A stretch of DNA of 64,000 bases from Mucilaginibacter sp. OK268 (GTDB taxonomy: Bacteria; Bacteroidota; Bacteroidia; Sphingobacteriales; Sphingobacteriaceae): assembly GCF_900103125.1 (NCBI RefSeq), contig NZ_FNJV01000008.1:186001-250000 (forward strand), written 5' to 3'. The position numbers and the translations under genes were made by a program. Below are positions 32,162-41,279 of the stretch, piece by piece (positions within the stretch are counted from its first letter, which is position 1; each line of letters begins with the position of its first letter). Under the pieces are notes generated by a model. It was given only the letters and a program-made list of their open reading frames with translations. It made no database searches and was not told the origin of the DNA.

Positions 32162-32886
32162 CAAAACCTCGTATAAATAGCCAGCTGGGCCACGTGGTTC
32201 AGCGTATAGGTTTCGGCCAGGTTGATGTATTGGTTAAGGTAACCCGCTTCTACATCAAACTTTTTACTAACGCGATAGCCGACCGCAACATAGGCGCGAT
32301 TCTGGTCAAAAAAATGTTTGTTCACCCTGTTCTTATTCTGAACGTTAAAAAACACCTCGTTCTGCAAAGCCAGGAATGGGCCTTTGGTAAATATAGCCGA
32401 ATCATTCTTAAACGGGATTATCCCCCTCACAAAATACCGGAAACGCTGGGCAAAGTAATCGTCATTTTTATTATTGGCTGTTTCCCCTAAAAAGCGTTGC
32501 TCCAAACGGAAACGGTGTGCTACAGATATGTGTTTACCAAGCTTATGCGAGTAAGTATACTGCTGCCAGATCCGCTGTTCGGGCCTGAAGGTTTTGTCGC
32601 CATTGGCGGTACGGCCATTGGTTGCTATATAGGCATAACCCAAGGCCGCTACCTTGTTATTGGCAAAATAATAATTTGCCGATGGACGCAGCAGCGTGTG
32701 TTTTAAATAGCTCAGATCATCATGTGAGCGGAATTGCCCGTCAAATGAATAACCCCAGTGCTCAGATAAGCGCTGGCTGTGAAACCAGGCCGCCCAGCCC
32801 GAAAATTGATTCTCTTGTGCCAATAGCCTTGCAGGAGCTATAAACACTAACACAAAAAGAACCAGTAGTTTGTGCTTTAATTGCAT
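32161..32886 (-). CDS. DUF2490 family outer-membrane protein
   Basis: A 241-residue beta-barrel-like protein with a signal peptide (MQLKHKLLVLFVLVFIAPAR, cleavage near LLAQ). The conserved start of the mature part (FSGWAAWFHSQRLSEHWGYS), alternating aromatic strands (SYLKHTLLRPSANYYFAN, ISVAHRFRLEQRFLG, YFAQRFRYFVRG) and the terminal aromatic residue (AIYTRF) fit DUF2490, a Bacteroidota family of small barrels of unknown cargo. ATG 32886 is preferred over an upstream start at 32934 because it begins the signal peptide. Confidence 0.85.
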   Translation of the reverse strand: MQLKHKLLVLFVLVFIAPARLLAQENQFSGWAAWFHSQRLSEHWGYSFDGQFRSHDDLSYLKHTLLRPSANYYFANNKVAALGYAYIATNGRTANGDKTFRPEQRIWQQYTYSHKLGKHISVAHRFRLEQRFLGETANNKNDDYFAQRFRYFVRGIIPFKNDSAIFTKGPFLALQNEVFFNVQNKNRVNKHFFDQNRAYVAVGYRVSKKFDVEAGYLNQYINLAETYTLNHVAQLAIYTRF

Positions 32887-32924
32887 AGTATATGTGATTT
32901 GTTTTAAAATTAGTATCGAGTATT

Positions 32925-32973
32925 TTAGTATCAAGTATCATGACCATATTAAAATCTTGATACTTGATACTAA
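32925..32973. repeat. Perfect 16-base inverted repeat upstream of the DUF2490 gene
   Basis: TTAGTATCAAGTATCA (32925-32940) and TGATACTTGATACTAA (32958-32973) with a 17-base loop; additional AGTATC and CTTGATAC words flank it. It lies about 40-90 bases before the ATG. Confidence 0.85.
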
Positions 32974-33010
32974 GCACTTGATACCTGACTAAGGTTAATT
33001 TCTTTCTTTA

Positions 33011-34039
33011 CTAATCCTTGAATTTGAGCAAGGTTTTCCGGCCCAAATCAAACGTTACCCTAAACGCTTCCTGGTTACTCATAGCAGATCCGGGCACCTG
33101 GTGAAAGCTTAAAATAAACTGCCCTTTTATACGGTTAAACAAAAACGGCGTATAAATGATATCCAAACGGTTATAGGTTTTGTACTGATAAAACGAATCG
33201 CCGTATATAATATGACTGCCGTCGCCTTTATAAAACTCATCAAACAAAGCAAACTTGTGCCAGCTTAAATAAGCATTGGCTATAAAGCCTTTTGGTTTTT
33301 GAAAACCATCTACACCACGTGTGCGCTCAAATGACATCATGCCGCCTGCTTCCACAGATAACGAATCTAAAAAGGTTTTATGACTAAAATCAAGACCTAA
33401 ACGGATCTGGCCTCCGCCATTATCCTGTATATGATCATTCGGGATAGGAATGCCCGGACCGGCATCATGCAGTAGTAAAAAGTAATGCGACACATAAAAA
33501 GGGCCAAAAAGCGAAGGACGGTATTTACCGGAGAAACCAAATAAGAATTCTTCGCGTTCGGTATCGGTTTGGCGGCTCACCCAGTCGATCCAACCGGTTT
33601 CAGTAAAATGTTCGTTGTGATAACGGGCCAGTAAACCTTCTACGTTAGGGCGGTAATAACGCAGGGTATCATTCAGCAAAGCACGTGGGTAATCGTCCAG
33701 TAAACCTTCGCGCGGAAATGCACCCGCGTTAAACAACCAGTTTTTACCGGTATAGCTGTAGTAGGCTACAGGATTAACCTTTACAAAATAAGGCTGCGCG
33801 CCAAATTCATGCAGGGCGTTGGCACCAACAATAAAGTGATGCACACTATCGATATTTAAACCCATATCCAACTCCGTACGCACACCCGAGTAGGTGCGTG
33901 AACGTAGCACAAAAGGTTTGTATTCGCGGTTATCCAGAAAGCCCATTCCATTAAAATGGATATCGAGACTATTTTGTGCCAAAGCAGCAGTACTGCTTAT
34001 AAAGGTAATGATTGCAAAAAGGTATAGTTTTTTAAGCAT
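33011..34039 (-). CDS. Hypothetical outer-membrane beta-barrel-like protein
   Basis: A 342-residue protein with a clear signal peptide (MLKKLYLFAIITFISSTAAL, then AQ). The mature part alternates aromatic and polar residues in many short strands (VNPVAYYSYTGKNWLFNAG, YVSHYFLLLHDAG, FIANAYLSWHKFALFDEFY) and ends AFRVTFDLGRKTLLKFKD, typical of an outer-membrane barrel. I recognise no named family. It follows a GT39-like gene by 11 bases on the same strand, so the two are probably one operon, possibly for a surface glycan. Confidence 0.72.
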   Translation of the reverse strand: MLKKLYLFAIITFISSTAALAQNSLDIHFNGMGFLDNREYKPFVLRSRTYSGVRTELDMGLNIDSVHHFIVGANALHEFGAQPYFVKVNPVAYYSYTGKNWLFNAGAFPREGLLDDYPRALLNDTLRYYRPNVEGLLARYHNEHFTETGWIDWVSRQTDTEREEFLFGFSGKYRPSLFGPFYVSHYFLLLHDAGPGIPIPNDHIQDNGGGQIRLGLDFSHKTFLDSLSVEAGGMMSFERTRGVDGFQKPKGFIANAYLSWHKFALFDEFYKGDGSHIIYGDSFYQYKTYNRLDIIYTPFLFNRIKGQFILSFHQVPGSAMSNQEAFRVTFDLGRKTLLKFKD

Positions 34040-34050
34040 GGGGTGATGTA

Positions 34051-35787
34051 TTATTTAACTGTAAACTTGATATAGGTGCTGTTTCTGCTTCCTTCAAACG
34101 GTTCCGTTCGCCAGGAAAAAAACAAGCCGTAATTCCCTTTTTTAAGCGGGGCTTTAAATGTAAAATTATAGTGAGCCTGCGCGCCGGGTTTTAACGTGGG
34201 CAGGTCATAAATATTTTGCTGAGCCGATTGTACCTCTACAATGTCTTCACCTAATAAAAAACAAGCTTCTACCGCGAGTGGGTGCAAGGTGTTGGTATTG
34301 TTGAAATTAATTGGGAATGGATATGGATTGGTAATAAGCACCTCTACCGACTGCTGTTGTCCCGGAATCAAGGTCATACTGTCCACCGCAGGTTTACAGA
34401 TCACTTTTTGATAAGTACGTGTATCTTTAACCCAGCCACCATACCATTTACCCGCGGTATTACTGGTATGGATACTATCGGTTGTTATACCTTTAATTTT
34501 ATCCTCTGTAAGGTAATATATATTGGTGTGCTGCAGGCTGTCCTCAAAAGGCCACATATCAAACTGGGTGGTGCGGTAATAGCGCGAATCGTACCCAAAG
34601 CCTTTTAATGAATTGGTATAAAAGCAATACTTGGATGGATTTTGATATTCATCCTTCATGATCACATAATGATCGCCGGCTTTGGCCTGTACCGCTTTGG
34701 CCCAATCCCTGAATCCATAATAGCTGGCCAATTGATTATTTTCCTTTAAAAACGGGAACCCAGCCACCATACAAAGCCTGAAAACCACAATAAGCACAAC
34801 GTTAACCACTGCCAGACGGTAAAGCCATACCGGGTTAAGTTGTTTTTGCTTAATCCCGATCAATGCCAGCATTATCAGCGGCACAAAGGCTATCAGCGTG
34901 TAATGCGGTTGTACATTTACCTTTAAGGTATTGAGGTAAAAAAATATAAAAACGCCGGCAGCGTTAACCATCAGGCCACGCATAAAGGCATCTTTTATTT
35001 TGGTGGTGAAAGCCTTGTAGAATATAAACCAGCTGATGAGCGGTCCGCCGATGAGCAACTGAGCTGCCAGAAAAATAAAGCCGTAAGTAATATCAAAACC
35101 ACCTTCAGAGCGTTCAAATAAATTGAGGTTTATCGCCGGGAAATTGTGATGGTACTGCCATATGATATGGGGCACAAATAAAGCCAAAGCCAGCACCGCT
35201 ATCAGGTAAAATGAGGCCCGCCTTAATAACTTCAGGTTGGATAAAAGGGTAAAACCAACCAGCAAAATGCCGTGGTACTTACTATACAGCAAACAGGCTA
35301 CAATAACGCCAAGTATAATAGCCAGTAACCAGCTATCGCTATCAAGATATCGCTGATAAAAAAAGTAAAAGAGTATGGCAAAAAATAACAGCGGGGCATC
35401 GGGCGTGGCAGTAAATCCATATACATGAAATATCAGTATGCCCGACATCAACAGGATAAACCATTTGGCACTCACCTCATATCGCTTCAGCATCAACCAG
35501 ACCAGGTATATGGCTCCTGTGCTCGATAGTAAAGTGATCAATCTGGCGCCGAGTTCATTATGCATCAGCATATCACCAATACGGATAAATACTGCTACCA
35601 TGGGCGGGTGATAATAAAACCCCCAGTCCATCATGCGTGAAAATACCCAGTAATAGGCCTCATCGGCATGCAACTCTAGCGTAGCCGATTGCAACACGTT
35701 CAATGCTGTCCACAACAATAAAAAATAAATAACAGGGCGGCTATATTTTACCGGGGCCTGCGGATTATTTAAACTGTCGTGCTGCAT
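34051..35787 (-). CDS. GT39-like (ArnT/PMT type) integral membrane glycosyltransferase
   Basis: A 578-residue GT-C enzyme with about ten membrane helices. Diagnostic N-terminal features: LELHADEAYYWVFSRMMDW (the catalytic Asp-Glu of the first periplasmic loop), YYHPPMVAVFIRIGD and TPDAPLLFFAILFYFFYQRY. The C-terminal 170 residues are soluble and include a beta-sandwich-like part (SMTLIPGQQQSVEVLITNPY) that is not standard for ArnT. It should use polyprenyl-phosphate sugar to modify an envelope acceptor. It is co-directional with, and 11 bases upstream of, the barrel-like gene. Confidence 0.88.
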   Translation of the reverse strand: MQHDSLNNPQAPVKYSRPVIYFLLLWTALNVLQSATLELHADEAYYWVFSRMMDWGFYYHPPMVAVFIRIGDMLMHNELGARLITLLSSTGAIYLVWLMLKRYEVSAKWFILLMSGILIFHVYGFTATPDAPLLFFAILFYFFYQRYLDSDSWLLAIILGVIVACLLYSKYHGILLVGFTLLSNLKLLRRASFYLIAVLALALFVPHIIWQYHHNFPAINLNLFERSEGGFDITYGFIFLAAQLLIGGPLISWFIFYKAFTTKIKDAFMRGLMVNAAGVFIFFYLNTLKVNVQPHYTLIAFVPLIMLALIGIKQKQLNPVWLYRLAVVNVVLIVVFRLCMVAGFPFLKENNQLASYYGFRDWAKAVQAKAGDHYVIMKDEYQNPSKYCFYTNSLKGFGYDSRYYRTTQFDMWPFEDSLQHTNIYYLTEDKIKGITTDSIHTSNTAGKWYGGWVKDTRTYQKVICKPAVDSMTLIPGQQQSVEVLITNPYPFPINFNNTNTLHPLAVEACFLLGEDIVEVQSAQQNIYDLPTLKPGAQAHYNFTFKAPLKKGNYGLFFSWRTEPFEGSRNSTYIKFTVK

Positions 35788-35923
35788 TAACTATACTAAA
35801 ATTTTAATTGGCAAAGGTATGATAAAAGATATAAGGCTTAAAGTATTCGCAATCATCATTAAGTAATTTGATCAAATAATACATCTAATCTTCATAATTT
35901 AGCCTTAACAAATAAAACCAAAC

Positions 35924-36391
35924 ATGTTCAAATCTGAATTTATAAAACAACCCAGAAAATTTATACTTAACCAGGTGGAGGGCCTTACCACCGAGCAACT
36001 TAACCATATACCTACCGGCTTTAATAATAACCTCGTCTGGAATCTGGCTCACCTGATATCAGGGCAACAAGGTATATGCTATACCCGCGCCGGGTTACCC
36101 TTTGTTGTAGAGGATAAATACTACACCCCCTTCAGGCCCGATACCAAGCCCGAACGCTTTATTGATACAGAAGAGATAGCCCATATTAAAGAACTTTTCC
36201 TGAGCAGTATTGACCGTTTGGAGGCCGATATGCAAGCTAATATATTTACCAATTACCCTGCCTGGTTGAGTCGTTACGGCACCACCATCAACTCGTTTAA
36301 TGAAGCCATGGAGTTGTTGCCATTTCACGAAGGATTGCACTGTGGCTATATTATGGCATTGAAAAGGGCGGTATTAAATGAATTGGTCTAA
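35924..36391 (+). CDS. DinB family protein
   Basis: A 155-residue DinB/YfiT-type four-helix-bundle protein. Visible: LTTEQLNHIPTGFNNNLVWN, then WNLAHLISGQQ with the first metal-binding His, and LLPFHEGLHCGYIMALKR with the two later His residues of the usual three-His site. Members are often thiol-dependent or metal-dependent enzymes; the reaction is unknown. A TAATTTAG -7-like box lies 29 bases upstream. The next feature is a degenerate type A repeat. Confidence 0.88.
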   Translation: MFKSEFIKQPRKFILNQVEGLTTEQLNHIPTGFNNNLVWNLAHLISGQQGICYTRAGLPFVVEDKYYTPFRPDTKPERFIDTEEIAHIKELFLSSIDRLEADMQANIFTNYPAWLSRYGTTINSFNEAMELLPFHEGLHCGYIMALKRAVLNELV

Positions 36392-36480
36392 TTTGTTATG
36401 CTGAGGATTAAAATTCAGGGACTGTGAAGGAGCAATAACGTGTTACATTAAAATAAGGACTCAATTATTAATAAAGAATA

Positions 36481-36565
36481 TGTCGAGGAGGCACGACGAA
36501 GCAATCTCGTAGCTATGCATACTGTTGAGAACGCGAGGAGATTGCCACGCTACGCTCGCAATGAC
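36481..36565. repeat. Type A palindromic repeat, copy 3 (degenerate)
   Basis: TGTCGAGGAGGCACGACGAAGCAATCTCG at the left and CGAGGAGATTGCCACGC...CTCGCAATGACA at the right are diverged arms of the family, again in a convergent intergenic gap. Confidence 0.75.
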
Positions 36566-36645
36566 ATGACGCGGGCTCGTCATAAGCAATGATAAAAGAT
36601 ATTAGATCCTTCGCTACGTTAAGGATGACAAAGGGGGGCTTTTGT

Positions 36646-37641
36646 TTAAAAAACAGTCGCTTCTTTGTTATACTTAATCCGGTAATCGTTCGGGGTCATG
36701 CCGGTTATTTTTTTAAAAATATCCCGGAAGGTTTTCACGTCAGAATAACCCACATGATACATCACTTCATTGATCGATCGTTTACCAGTTTCCAGCTGTT
36801 TCTTGGTAGCTTCGATCTTGACACGCTGGATGTATTCGACCACAGTACTTCGCGTAGCCTTTTTAAACCTGCGCTCAAACGTACGGCGACTGACATTAAA
36901 AACATCCGCGATTTTGTCGACGGTTAATTTTCCTTTATAATTCTGTTCAATAAACTCCTGCGATTTCAGGATGGTATCGTCCTCATGGTTCTTCTGACCG
37001 TTAAAAATAATAAAGGGCGATTGGTACCTGCGATCGATATCGATCACAAAAAATTTGGCTGTATGAATGGCTATTTCGCGGTTGGTATATTTTTCGACCA
37101 GGTACAACAGCAAGTTCCAGTAGGCGTTATTTCCCCCGCTTGAGTATAAACCATGCTGATGCGTGATCACTTTTTCGTCGACCAGGGTTACATCCGGATA
37201 ATAATACCTGAATTCGTTGGCATAGGCCCAATGCGTTGTACATTGCCTGTCTCTTAACAAACCGGTGAATGCCAGCAGAAAGGCGCCTGTACACAAACTG
37301 GCTACCTCGGCACCTTGTTTATATTGATCAATTATCCAGGATGCATAATCTTTATTAACATAAGCCGCAGCAATGGCATCACCCATCATGGATGGAATAA
37401 TGATCAGGTCGGTTTGCGGCAAATCATCCATGATCACATCCGGCTTAACAGAGAAATTGCCATTGTTTAATTGTACTTCCTTGTCTGTCCCTACCAGTTT
37501 CACGACGAATAAAGGCGGCTTTCCTGAGTTTTCCAAGAGTTCATTAACGGTAGCAAATACATAGGCAGCATCGGCGATGGAGGCCATGACCGCGTTTTTG
37601 AGCGTTAAGATGGCAATGTTGATCATGATTAAATATACCAT
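36646..37641 (-). CDS. GlxA-type transcriptional regulator (DJ-1/PfpI domain plus AraC-type HTH)
   Basis: A 331-residue (or 326 from ATG 37626) regulator. The N-terminal DJ-1/PfpI-like domain (about 1-190) has the nucleophile-elbow-like EVASLCTGAFLLAFTGLL and the HQHGLYSSGGN loop; the C-terminal AraC/XylS domain (about 220-325) has two helix-turn-helices, LTVDKIADVFNVSRRTFERR and INEVMYHVGYSDVKTFRDIF, then GMTPNDYR. It is divergent from the VOC/DoxX pair with 93 bases between, so it may control that pair. The two ATGs are five codons apart; MINIAILTL is the more usual family start. Confidence 0.9.
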   Translation of the reverse strand: MVYLIMINIAILTLKNAVMASIADAAYVFATVNELLENSGKPPLFVVKLVGTDKEVQLNNGNFSVKPDVIMDDLPQTDLIIIPSMMGDAIAAAYVNKDYASWIIDQYKQGAEVASLCTGAFLLAFTGLLRDRQCTTHWAYANEFRYYYPDVTLVDEKVITHQHGLYSSGGNNAYWNLLLYLVEKYTNREIAIHTAKFFVIDIDRRYQSPFIIFNGQKNHEDDTILKSQEFIEQNYKGKLTVDKIADVFNVSRRTFERRFKKATRSTVVEYIQRVKIEATKKQLETGKRSINEVMYHVGYSDVKTFRDIFKKITGMTPNDYRIKYNKEATVF

Positions 37642-37704
37642 TTTGTCGCAATACCCTACCTAAGATTGTCGTATTAGCACATCATGTCTAATAGATATAG
37701 CGCT

Positions 37705-37712
37705 TACCTTTG
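37705..37712 (+). promoter_or_regulatory. -7 promoter element for the VOC/DoxX pair
   Basis: TACCTTTG matches TAnnTTTG exactly, 23 bases before the ATG at 37735. Confidence 0.55.
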
Positions 37713-37734
37713 TTTTAACAAAACAACAATAATC

Positions 37735-38169
37735 ATGATCAGCATTAATCCTTATTTAAATTTCATGGGCAATACCGAAGAGGCCATGAAATTTTACCAA
37801 TCCATATTCGGTGTAGAATTTGCAGGTTTTCAGCGTTTTAACGAAAGTCCGGGATTTGAGCGAATGCCTAAGCAAGATCAGGAAAAGATCATGTACGCGT
37901 CGCTTCCTATGGGTAAACATAATAACCTGATGGCCACCGACACCTTAGAATCAATGGGGCAAACCTTAACCATGGGTAATAACTTTTACATCAACATTAA
38001 TACCGAAAGTGAGGCCGAAACGGACAAGCTATTCAATGGCCTGGCCGCGGGTGGTAAAATAGAAATGCCGCTTAACAAAACCTTTTGGGGAGCCTATTGC
38101 GGCATGTGCCGGGATAAATTCGGCATACAATGGATGATCAATTTCGATCTGAAGCAAACGGCTAAATAG
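37735..38169 (+). CDS. VOC family protein (PhnB / 3-demethylubiquinone-like)
   Basis: A 144-residue protein of the vicinal-oxygen-chelate fold, PhnB-like subgroup: INPYLNFMGNTEEAMKFYQS at the start, LMATDTLESMGQTLTMGNNF, and FWGAYCGMCRDKFGIQWMIN (the FGxxW end of the family). ATG 37735 begins the conserved part; an in-frame ATG at 37684 precedes the promoter and was rejected. Many such genes accompany small regulators, and here the divergent GlxA-type gene is a candidate. The enzymatic role is unknown. Confidence 0.9.
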   Translation: MISINPYLNFMGNTEEAMKFYQSIFGVEFAGFQRFNESPGFERMPKQDQEKIMYASLPMGKHNNLMATDTLESMGQTLTMGNNFYININTESEAETDKLFNGLAAGGKIEMPLNKTFWGAYCGMCRDKFGIQWMINFDLKQTAK

Positions 38170-38171
38170 TT

Positions 38172-38561
38172 ATGAAGAAGATAAATATATTTTACTGGAT
38201 CTGCACGGGTATATTGCTCGCTATGGTAGGTGTAGGTTCGGTATTTGACGCTATCGCTTACCCCGATTCGGTCAAGATTGTTACCGGACTCGGATACCCT
38301 GCTTACCTGGTGCCGTTTTTGGGTATTGCCAAACTTCTTGCCTTCGCGGTGATTCTTGTTCCTGGTTATCCACGATTGAAAGAATGGGCCTATGCTGGTA
38401 TCGCGTTCGACATACTGGGCGCCTTGTATTCCAACATTGTTCTTGGCAAACCCTTGCCGGCTTTGATCTTTATCATCCTGCCTATTTTACTGTTGGCCGG
38501 GTCTTACATATTTTACCATAAAAGATCAGACGTAGGTAATCGTGTGCTTGTTGAAAGCTAA
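38172..38561 (+). CDS. DoxX-like small membrane protein
   Basis: A 129-residue protein with four membrane helices (about 7-27, 45-63, 71-90 and 96-113). Features of the DoxX-like family are the GYPAYLVPFLGIAKLLAFAV stretch and YPRLKEWAYAGIAFDILGAL. It begins two bases after the VOC gene, so both are one operon. Members are poorly characterised and often sit beside VOC or SRPBCC proteins under AraC- or ArsR-type control. Confidence 0.88.
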   Translation: MKKINIFYWICTGILLAMVGVGSVFDAIAYPDSVKIVTGLGYPAYLVPFLGIAKLLAFAVILVPGYPRLKEWAYAGIAFDILGALYSNIVLGKPLPALIFIILPILLLAGSYIFYHKRSDVGNRVLVES

Positions 38562-38586
38562 ACCGGTCAGAAAAAAGCAAACACAA

Positions 38587-38617
38587 AAAAGGCCTTCTTA
38601 TACAAGAAGGCCTTTTT
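38587..38617. terminator. Bidirectional rho-independent terminator
   Basis: AAAAGGCCTTCTT and AAGAAGGCCTTTTT pair around ATAC, ending DoxX on the plus strand and atpG on the minus strand. Confidence 0.93.
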
Positions 38618-38639
38618 ACTATAAACTCTTTTATAAATT

Positions 38640-39524
38640 TTATTGTCCGGATAAAGCCGCGGCACCACTCACAATTTCGGTAAGCTCGGTGGTGATGGCT
38701 GCCTGACGGGCCTGGTTGTATGAAAGCTTAAGGGCTTTTAACAATTCGCCTGCGTTTTCAGTCGCCTTATCCATGGCTGTCATACGGGCGCCATGCTCAG
38801 AAGCGTTGGAATCCAATACAGCACGATATACTTGTATCTTGATATTTTTAGGTATCAACTGCTCTACGATTTCTTCTTGCGAAGGCTCCAGTATGTAATC
38901 AACATTAGCAGTTTTTACCTCTTCTTGTTTTTCAGGTTTTGGTACTGGCAACAATTGCTCGGCAATTAAAAACTGTACTGCCGCGTTCCTGAAATGGTTA
39001 TACACCAGCTCCACACGGTCATAATCGCCATTAACAAAACCTTCCATAATGCTTTCGGTAATTTTGGAAGTATTTTCAAAGTTAAGGTCAAGGTACAAAT
39101 CGTTATTGTTACCAATTACGTTGTACTTACGACGCTGATAATACTCCTGGCTTTTTTTACCGATAGCTACTATCGAAACATTACCAGCCTGCAATTGCTT
39201 GGTATATTTTTCGGCAATAAGGTTGTTAGCTGTTTTAATTGCGTTGGCATTAAAAGCACCAGCCAAACCACGGTTTGAGGTTACTACAATCACCAATACA
39301 CGTACAGGCTCACGCTCCTGTAGATAAGGTGATGAACCATCCTCTAAACTTGCAGATAAATTAGCCAGCAACTCCTTTAGCTTATTGGCATAAGGGCGCA
39401 ATTGTACAATAGCATTTGTAGCACGTTTCAACTTAGCCGCCGAAACCATTTTCATGGCCTTGGTGATCTGCTGGGTTGATGATACAGATGTTATCCTGTT
39501 TCTTACTTCTTTTAAATTAGCCAT
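38640..39524 (-). CDS. atpG: ATP synthase F1 subunit gamma
   Basis: A 294-residue central-stalk subunit. The start MANLKEVRNRITSVSSTQQI with TKAMKMVSAAKLKRA and the C-terminal SEHGARMTAMDKATENAGEL and YNQARQAAITTELTEIVSGA are the conserved coiled-coil regions that rotate inside F1. It is the last gene of the operon in this window; atpD and atpC are not found downstream, where a terminator and the DoxX gene follow. The 146-base gap to atpA is filled by a palindromic repeat. Confidence 0.98.
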   Translation of the reverse strand: MANLKEVRNRITSVSSTQQITKAMKMVSAAKLKRATNAIVQLRPYANKLKELLANLSASLEDGSSPYLQEREPVRVLVIVVTSNRGLAGAFNANAIKTANNLIAEKYTKQLQAGNVSIVAIGKKSQEYYQRRKYNVIGNNNDLYLDLNFENTSKITESIMEGFVNGDYDRVELVYNHFRNAAVQFLIAEQLLPVPKPEKQEEVKTANVDYILEPSQEEIVEQLIPKNIKIQVYRAVLDSNASEHGARMTAMDKATENAGELLKALKLSYNQARQAAITTELTEIVSGAAALSGQ

Positions 39525-39530
39525 TTTGTT

Positions 39531-39668
39531 GAGATGTGAGATGTGAGATATGAGATATGAGACTTAACTCATTTTCCCTTTTCTCCGCTACTCATTTCTA
39601 TTGCTTTTTTTTAAAGATTCGAGATATAAGCCATTGTCTCATATCTCAAATCTAATATCTCATATCTA
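39531..39668. repeat. Inverted repeat of GAGATATGAG words between atpA and atpG
   Basis: 39531-39563 is a run of GAGATGTGAGATGTGAGATA-type words; 39635-39668 is their inverted counterpart (TCTCATATCTCAAATCTAAT). The stem lies just upstream of the atpG start at 39524. Confidence 0.85.
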
Positions 39669-39670
39669 AA

Positions 39671-41245
39671 TTAATAGTTACTTGCCAGTTCTTTGGCTAC
39701 AGTTTCTAATACGCCGGTGATCTGATCGTCAAATTTACCTGCTTTAAGGGCAGCTAAAACTTCTGGATGACGAGCCTCTAACTGGCTGGTAAATTCAACT
39801 TCAAACTTCCTGATATCTTTTACAGGCACGCTACGCATCAGGTTTTTTGTACCTAAGTATATAATAGCAACTTGTTTTTCAACAGATACCGGAGCGAACT
39901 GACCTTGTTTCAATATCTCCACGTTACGGATACCTTTGTCCAGTACGTTTTTAGTTGAAGCATCAAGATCCGATCCGAATTTTGAGAACGCTTCCAACTC
40001 ACGGTATTGAGCCTGATCCAATTTCAAGGTACCGGCTACTTTTTTCATGGATTTGATCTGTGCGTTACCACCCACACGTGATACCGAGATACCTACGTTA
40101 ATGGCCGGACGAACACCCGCGTTAAACAGGTTTGATTCCAGGAATATCTGACCATCGGTAATAGAGATTACGTTGGTTGGGATATAAGCAGATACGTCAC
40201 CAGCTTGTGTTTCGATGATAGGCAATGCGGTTAATGAACCACCACCTTTTACGATGCCTCTGATAGACTCCGGCAAATCGTTCATCGCCTGGGCGATTGA
40301 ATCATTCGCGTTGATCTTAGCGGCACGCTCTAATAAACGGCTGTGCAGGTAAAATACGTCACCTGGGTAAGCCTCACGGCCCGGTGGACGACGTAATAAC
40401 AGTGATACTTCACGGTAAGCAACAGCTTGTTTTGACAAATCATCATAGATGATCAAAGCTGGCCTTCCGGTATCACGGAAGTACTCGCCGATAGCGGCAC
40501 CTGCAAACGGAGCAAAGAACTGCATGGTTGCAGAGTCTGAAGCGTTTGCGGCTACAATGATTGAATATGGCATAGCACCATTTTCTTCCAGTGTACGTAC
40601 AATGTTAGCTACTGTACTTGCTTTTTGACCACAAGCTACATATATACAGATAACCGGCTGACCGGCATCATAAAATTCTTTTTGGTTGATGATGGTATCG
40701 ATGCAAACGGCAGTTTTACCGGTTTGACGATCACCGATTACCAGCTCACGTTGTCCGCGGCCGATAGGGATCATCGCGTCGATCGCTTTAATACCAGTTT
40801 GCAGAGGCTCAGTTACCGGCTGACGATAGATTACACCAGGCGCTTTACGCTCCAAAGGCATTTCGTAAGTTTGACCAGTGATAGGGCCTTTACCGTCAAT
40901 TGGGGTACCCAGGGTATCCACAACACGGCCAAGCATACCTTCACCTACGTTGATAGATGCGATACGGTTGGTACGTTTTACCGTATCACCTTCTTTAATA
41001 TCGTCAGATCTACCTAACAATACCACACCCACGTTATCTTCTTCAAGGTTAAGCACGATACCTTGCAATCCTGTGCCAAATTCTACAAGCTCTCCTGATT
41101 GTACTTTTGTCAATCCATAAACGCGTGCAATACCGTCACCCACCTGGAGTACAGTACCCACTTCTTCTAATTCAGATTCTGACTTGAAGCCTGCCAACTG
41201 CTGACGCAAAATTGCCGATACTTCGTCTGGTCTTACCTCTACCAT
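39671..41245 (-). CDS. atpA: ATP synthase F1 subunit alpha
   Basis: A 524-residue non-catalytic nucleotide-binding subunit. P-loop GDRQTGKTA at 171-179, DGIARVYGLTKVQSGELVEF in the N-terminal barrel, GRGQRELVIG, PALIIYDDLSKQAVAYREVS (Walker B) and the arginine-finger region SISVSRVGGNAQIKSMKK are all present. It follows atpH by 34 bases and precedes the palindromic spacer before atpG. Confidence 0.98.
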   Translation of the reverse strand: MVEVRPDEVSAILRQQLAGFKSESELEEVGTVLQVGDGIARVYGLTKVQSGELVEFGTGLQGIVLNLEEDNVGVVLLGRSDDIKEGDTVKRTNRIASINVGEGMLGRVVDTLGTPIDGKGPITGQTYEMPLERKAPGVIYRQPVTEPLQTGIKAIDAMIPIGRGQRELVIGDRQTGKTAVCIDTIINQKEFYDAGQPVICIYVACGQKASTVANIVRTLEENGAMPYSIIVAANASDSATMQFFAPFAGAAIGEYFRDTGRPALIIYDDLSKQAVAYREVSLLLRRPPGREAYPGDVFYLHSRLLERAAKINANDSIAQAMNDLPESIRGIVKGGGSLTALPIIETQAGDVSAYIPTNVISITDGQIFLESNLFNAGVRPAINVGISVSRVGGNAQIKSMKKVAGTLKLDQAQYRELEAFSKFGSDLDASTKNVLDKGIRNVEILKQGQFAPVSVEKQVAIIYLGTKNLMRSVPVKDIRKFEVEFTSQLEARHPEVLAALKAGKFDDQITGVLETVAKELASNY

Positions 41246-41279
41246 TGTTTAAAATTTATTTAGAGTTTTAGTGTTAATA

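Noticed and set aside
39531..39668. CRISPR-like repeats of GAGATATGAG words
   Set aside because: No unique spacers of even length, units are 7-10 bases, and the two blocks are inverted; no cas gene is near.
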